Part shown: one piece after another, positions 5,208-5,355 of the stretch
Layout: each line of letters opens with the position of its first letter
Position numbering within the stretch: the first letter of the stretch is position 1
From: Flavobacteriales bacterium
GTDB lineage: Bacteria > Bacteroidota > Bacteroidia > Flavobacteriales > JADGDT01
NCBI GenBank assembly: GCA_023145275.1
Contig: JAGLEB010000138.1
Span: forward strand, 1-5,355
DNA: 5,355 nucleotides
Reading direction: 5' to 3'
Translations under genes and position numbers: made by a program
The notes under the pieces: model-generated
What the model was told of the DNA's origin: nothing
Seen by the model: the letters and a program-made list of their open reading frames with translations, nothing else
Databases searched by the model: none

Positions 5208-5355
5208 GTGTGCTTTTTGATCCGAAGAGATTCTCAATGTTTTCAATTGTAGTATCTTTAATTTACTTTATTATTATTATTATTAGAGGTTAGTAGTTAT
5301 CTACATACCGTTTATAATTAATTATTATCTATAGGTGATGTTAAGGCTGAAAGTC
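5208..5355. other. right-hand stretch without a clear gene; TTA tract and possible start of a further gene
   Basis: No substantial ORF lies here. TTA is repeated six times at 5268-5285. A very short ORF at 5237-5293 would encode MFSIVVSLIYFIIIIIRG, 18 residues whose Ile run comes from the TTA tract; there is no other support that it is translated. An ATG at 5338 (MLRLKV to the edge), preceded by AGGTG at 5333-5337, could begin a gene continuing outside the window. On the - strand all three frames meet a stop within about 36 bases of the edge, so only the tail of a - strand gene could fit. Confidence 0.3.

Noticed and set aside
5314..5325. ATAATTAATTAT perfect palindrome
   Set aside because: Pure A/T palindromes of this length are expected by chance in such AT-rich sequence, and nothing around it gives it a role.
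1..5355. A new multi-gene defence, mobile or biosynthetic system
   Set aside because: The four genes belong to well-known families with ordinary roles, and no transposase, integrase, nuclease, toxin-antitoxin pair or reverse transcriptase is visible.

Overview
The window looks like the chromosome of a Bacteroidota (Flavobacteriia-type) bacterium. It is AT-rich, its promoter-like sites fit the Bacteroidetes TTG / TAnnTTTG pattern, it carries a flavobacterial-type mevalonate kinase, and its last gene encodes a leucine-rich-repeat protein ending in a Por/type IX secretion (T9SS) C-terminal sorting domain. All four genes are on the + strand. I cannot name the genus.

Layout: (1) 45-989, a GHMP-family mevalonate kinase whose ATG directly follows an in-frame TAA. 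(2) About 1065-1913, a UbiA-family membrane prenyltransferase. Its only conventional start (TTG at 1116) falls inside a conserved first helix, so it probably begins at a rare codon upstream. (3) 1914-2132, a gene-free stretch with an imperfect inverted repeat and, at its end, a good promoter for the next gene. (4) 2133-3152, an RluB/RsuA-type 23S rRNA pseudouridine synthase with a long basic N-terminal tail, followed by a strong intrinsic terminator at 3190-3223. (5) 3362-5056, a secreted leucine-rich-repeat protein with 17 repeats of 21 residues and a T9SS tail. (6) 5057-5355, a stretch without a clear gene. It holds a cluster of small perfect hairpins, a promoter-like site, a (TTA)6 tract and possibly the first codons of a further gene.

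Functionally, the first two genes fit isoprenoid metabolism: mevalonate kinase feeds the mevalonate route to isoprenoid diphosphates, and the UbiA enzyme would use a polyprenyl diphosphate to prenylate a lipid or quinone precursor. The pseudouridine synthase is ribosome housekeeping with its own promoter and terminator, so it looks transcriptionally separate. The leucine-rich-repeat gene is a separate cell-surface or secreted function and the most rapidly evolving part of the window, with clear internal segmental duplications.

I found no mobile element gene, CRISPR array, tRNA, rRNA or recognisable new multi-gene system. The points most worth following are the rare start of the UbiA gene, the 189-bp higher-order duplication in the repeat gene, the intergenic palindromic element, and the hairpin cluster after the last gene.
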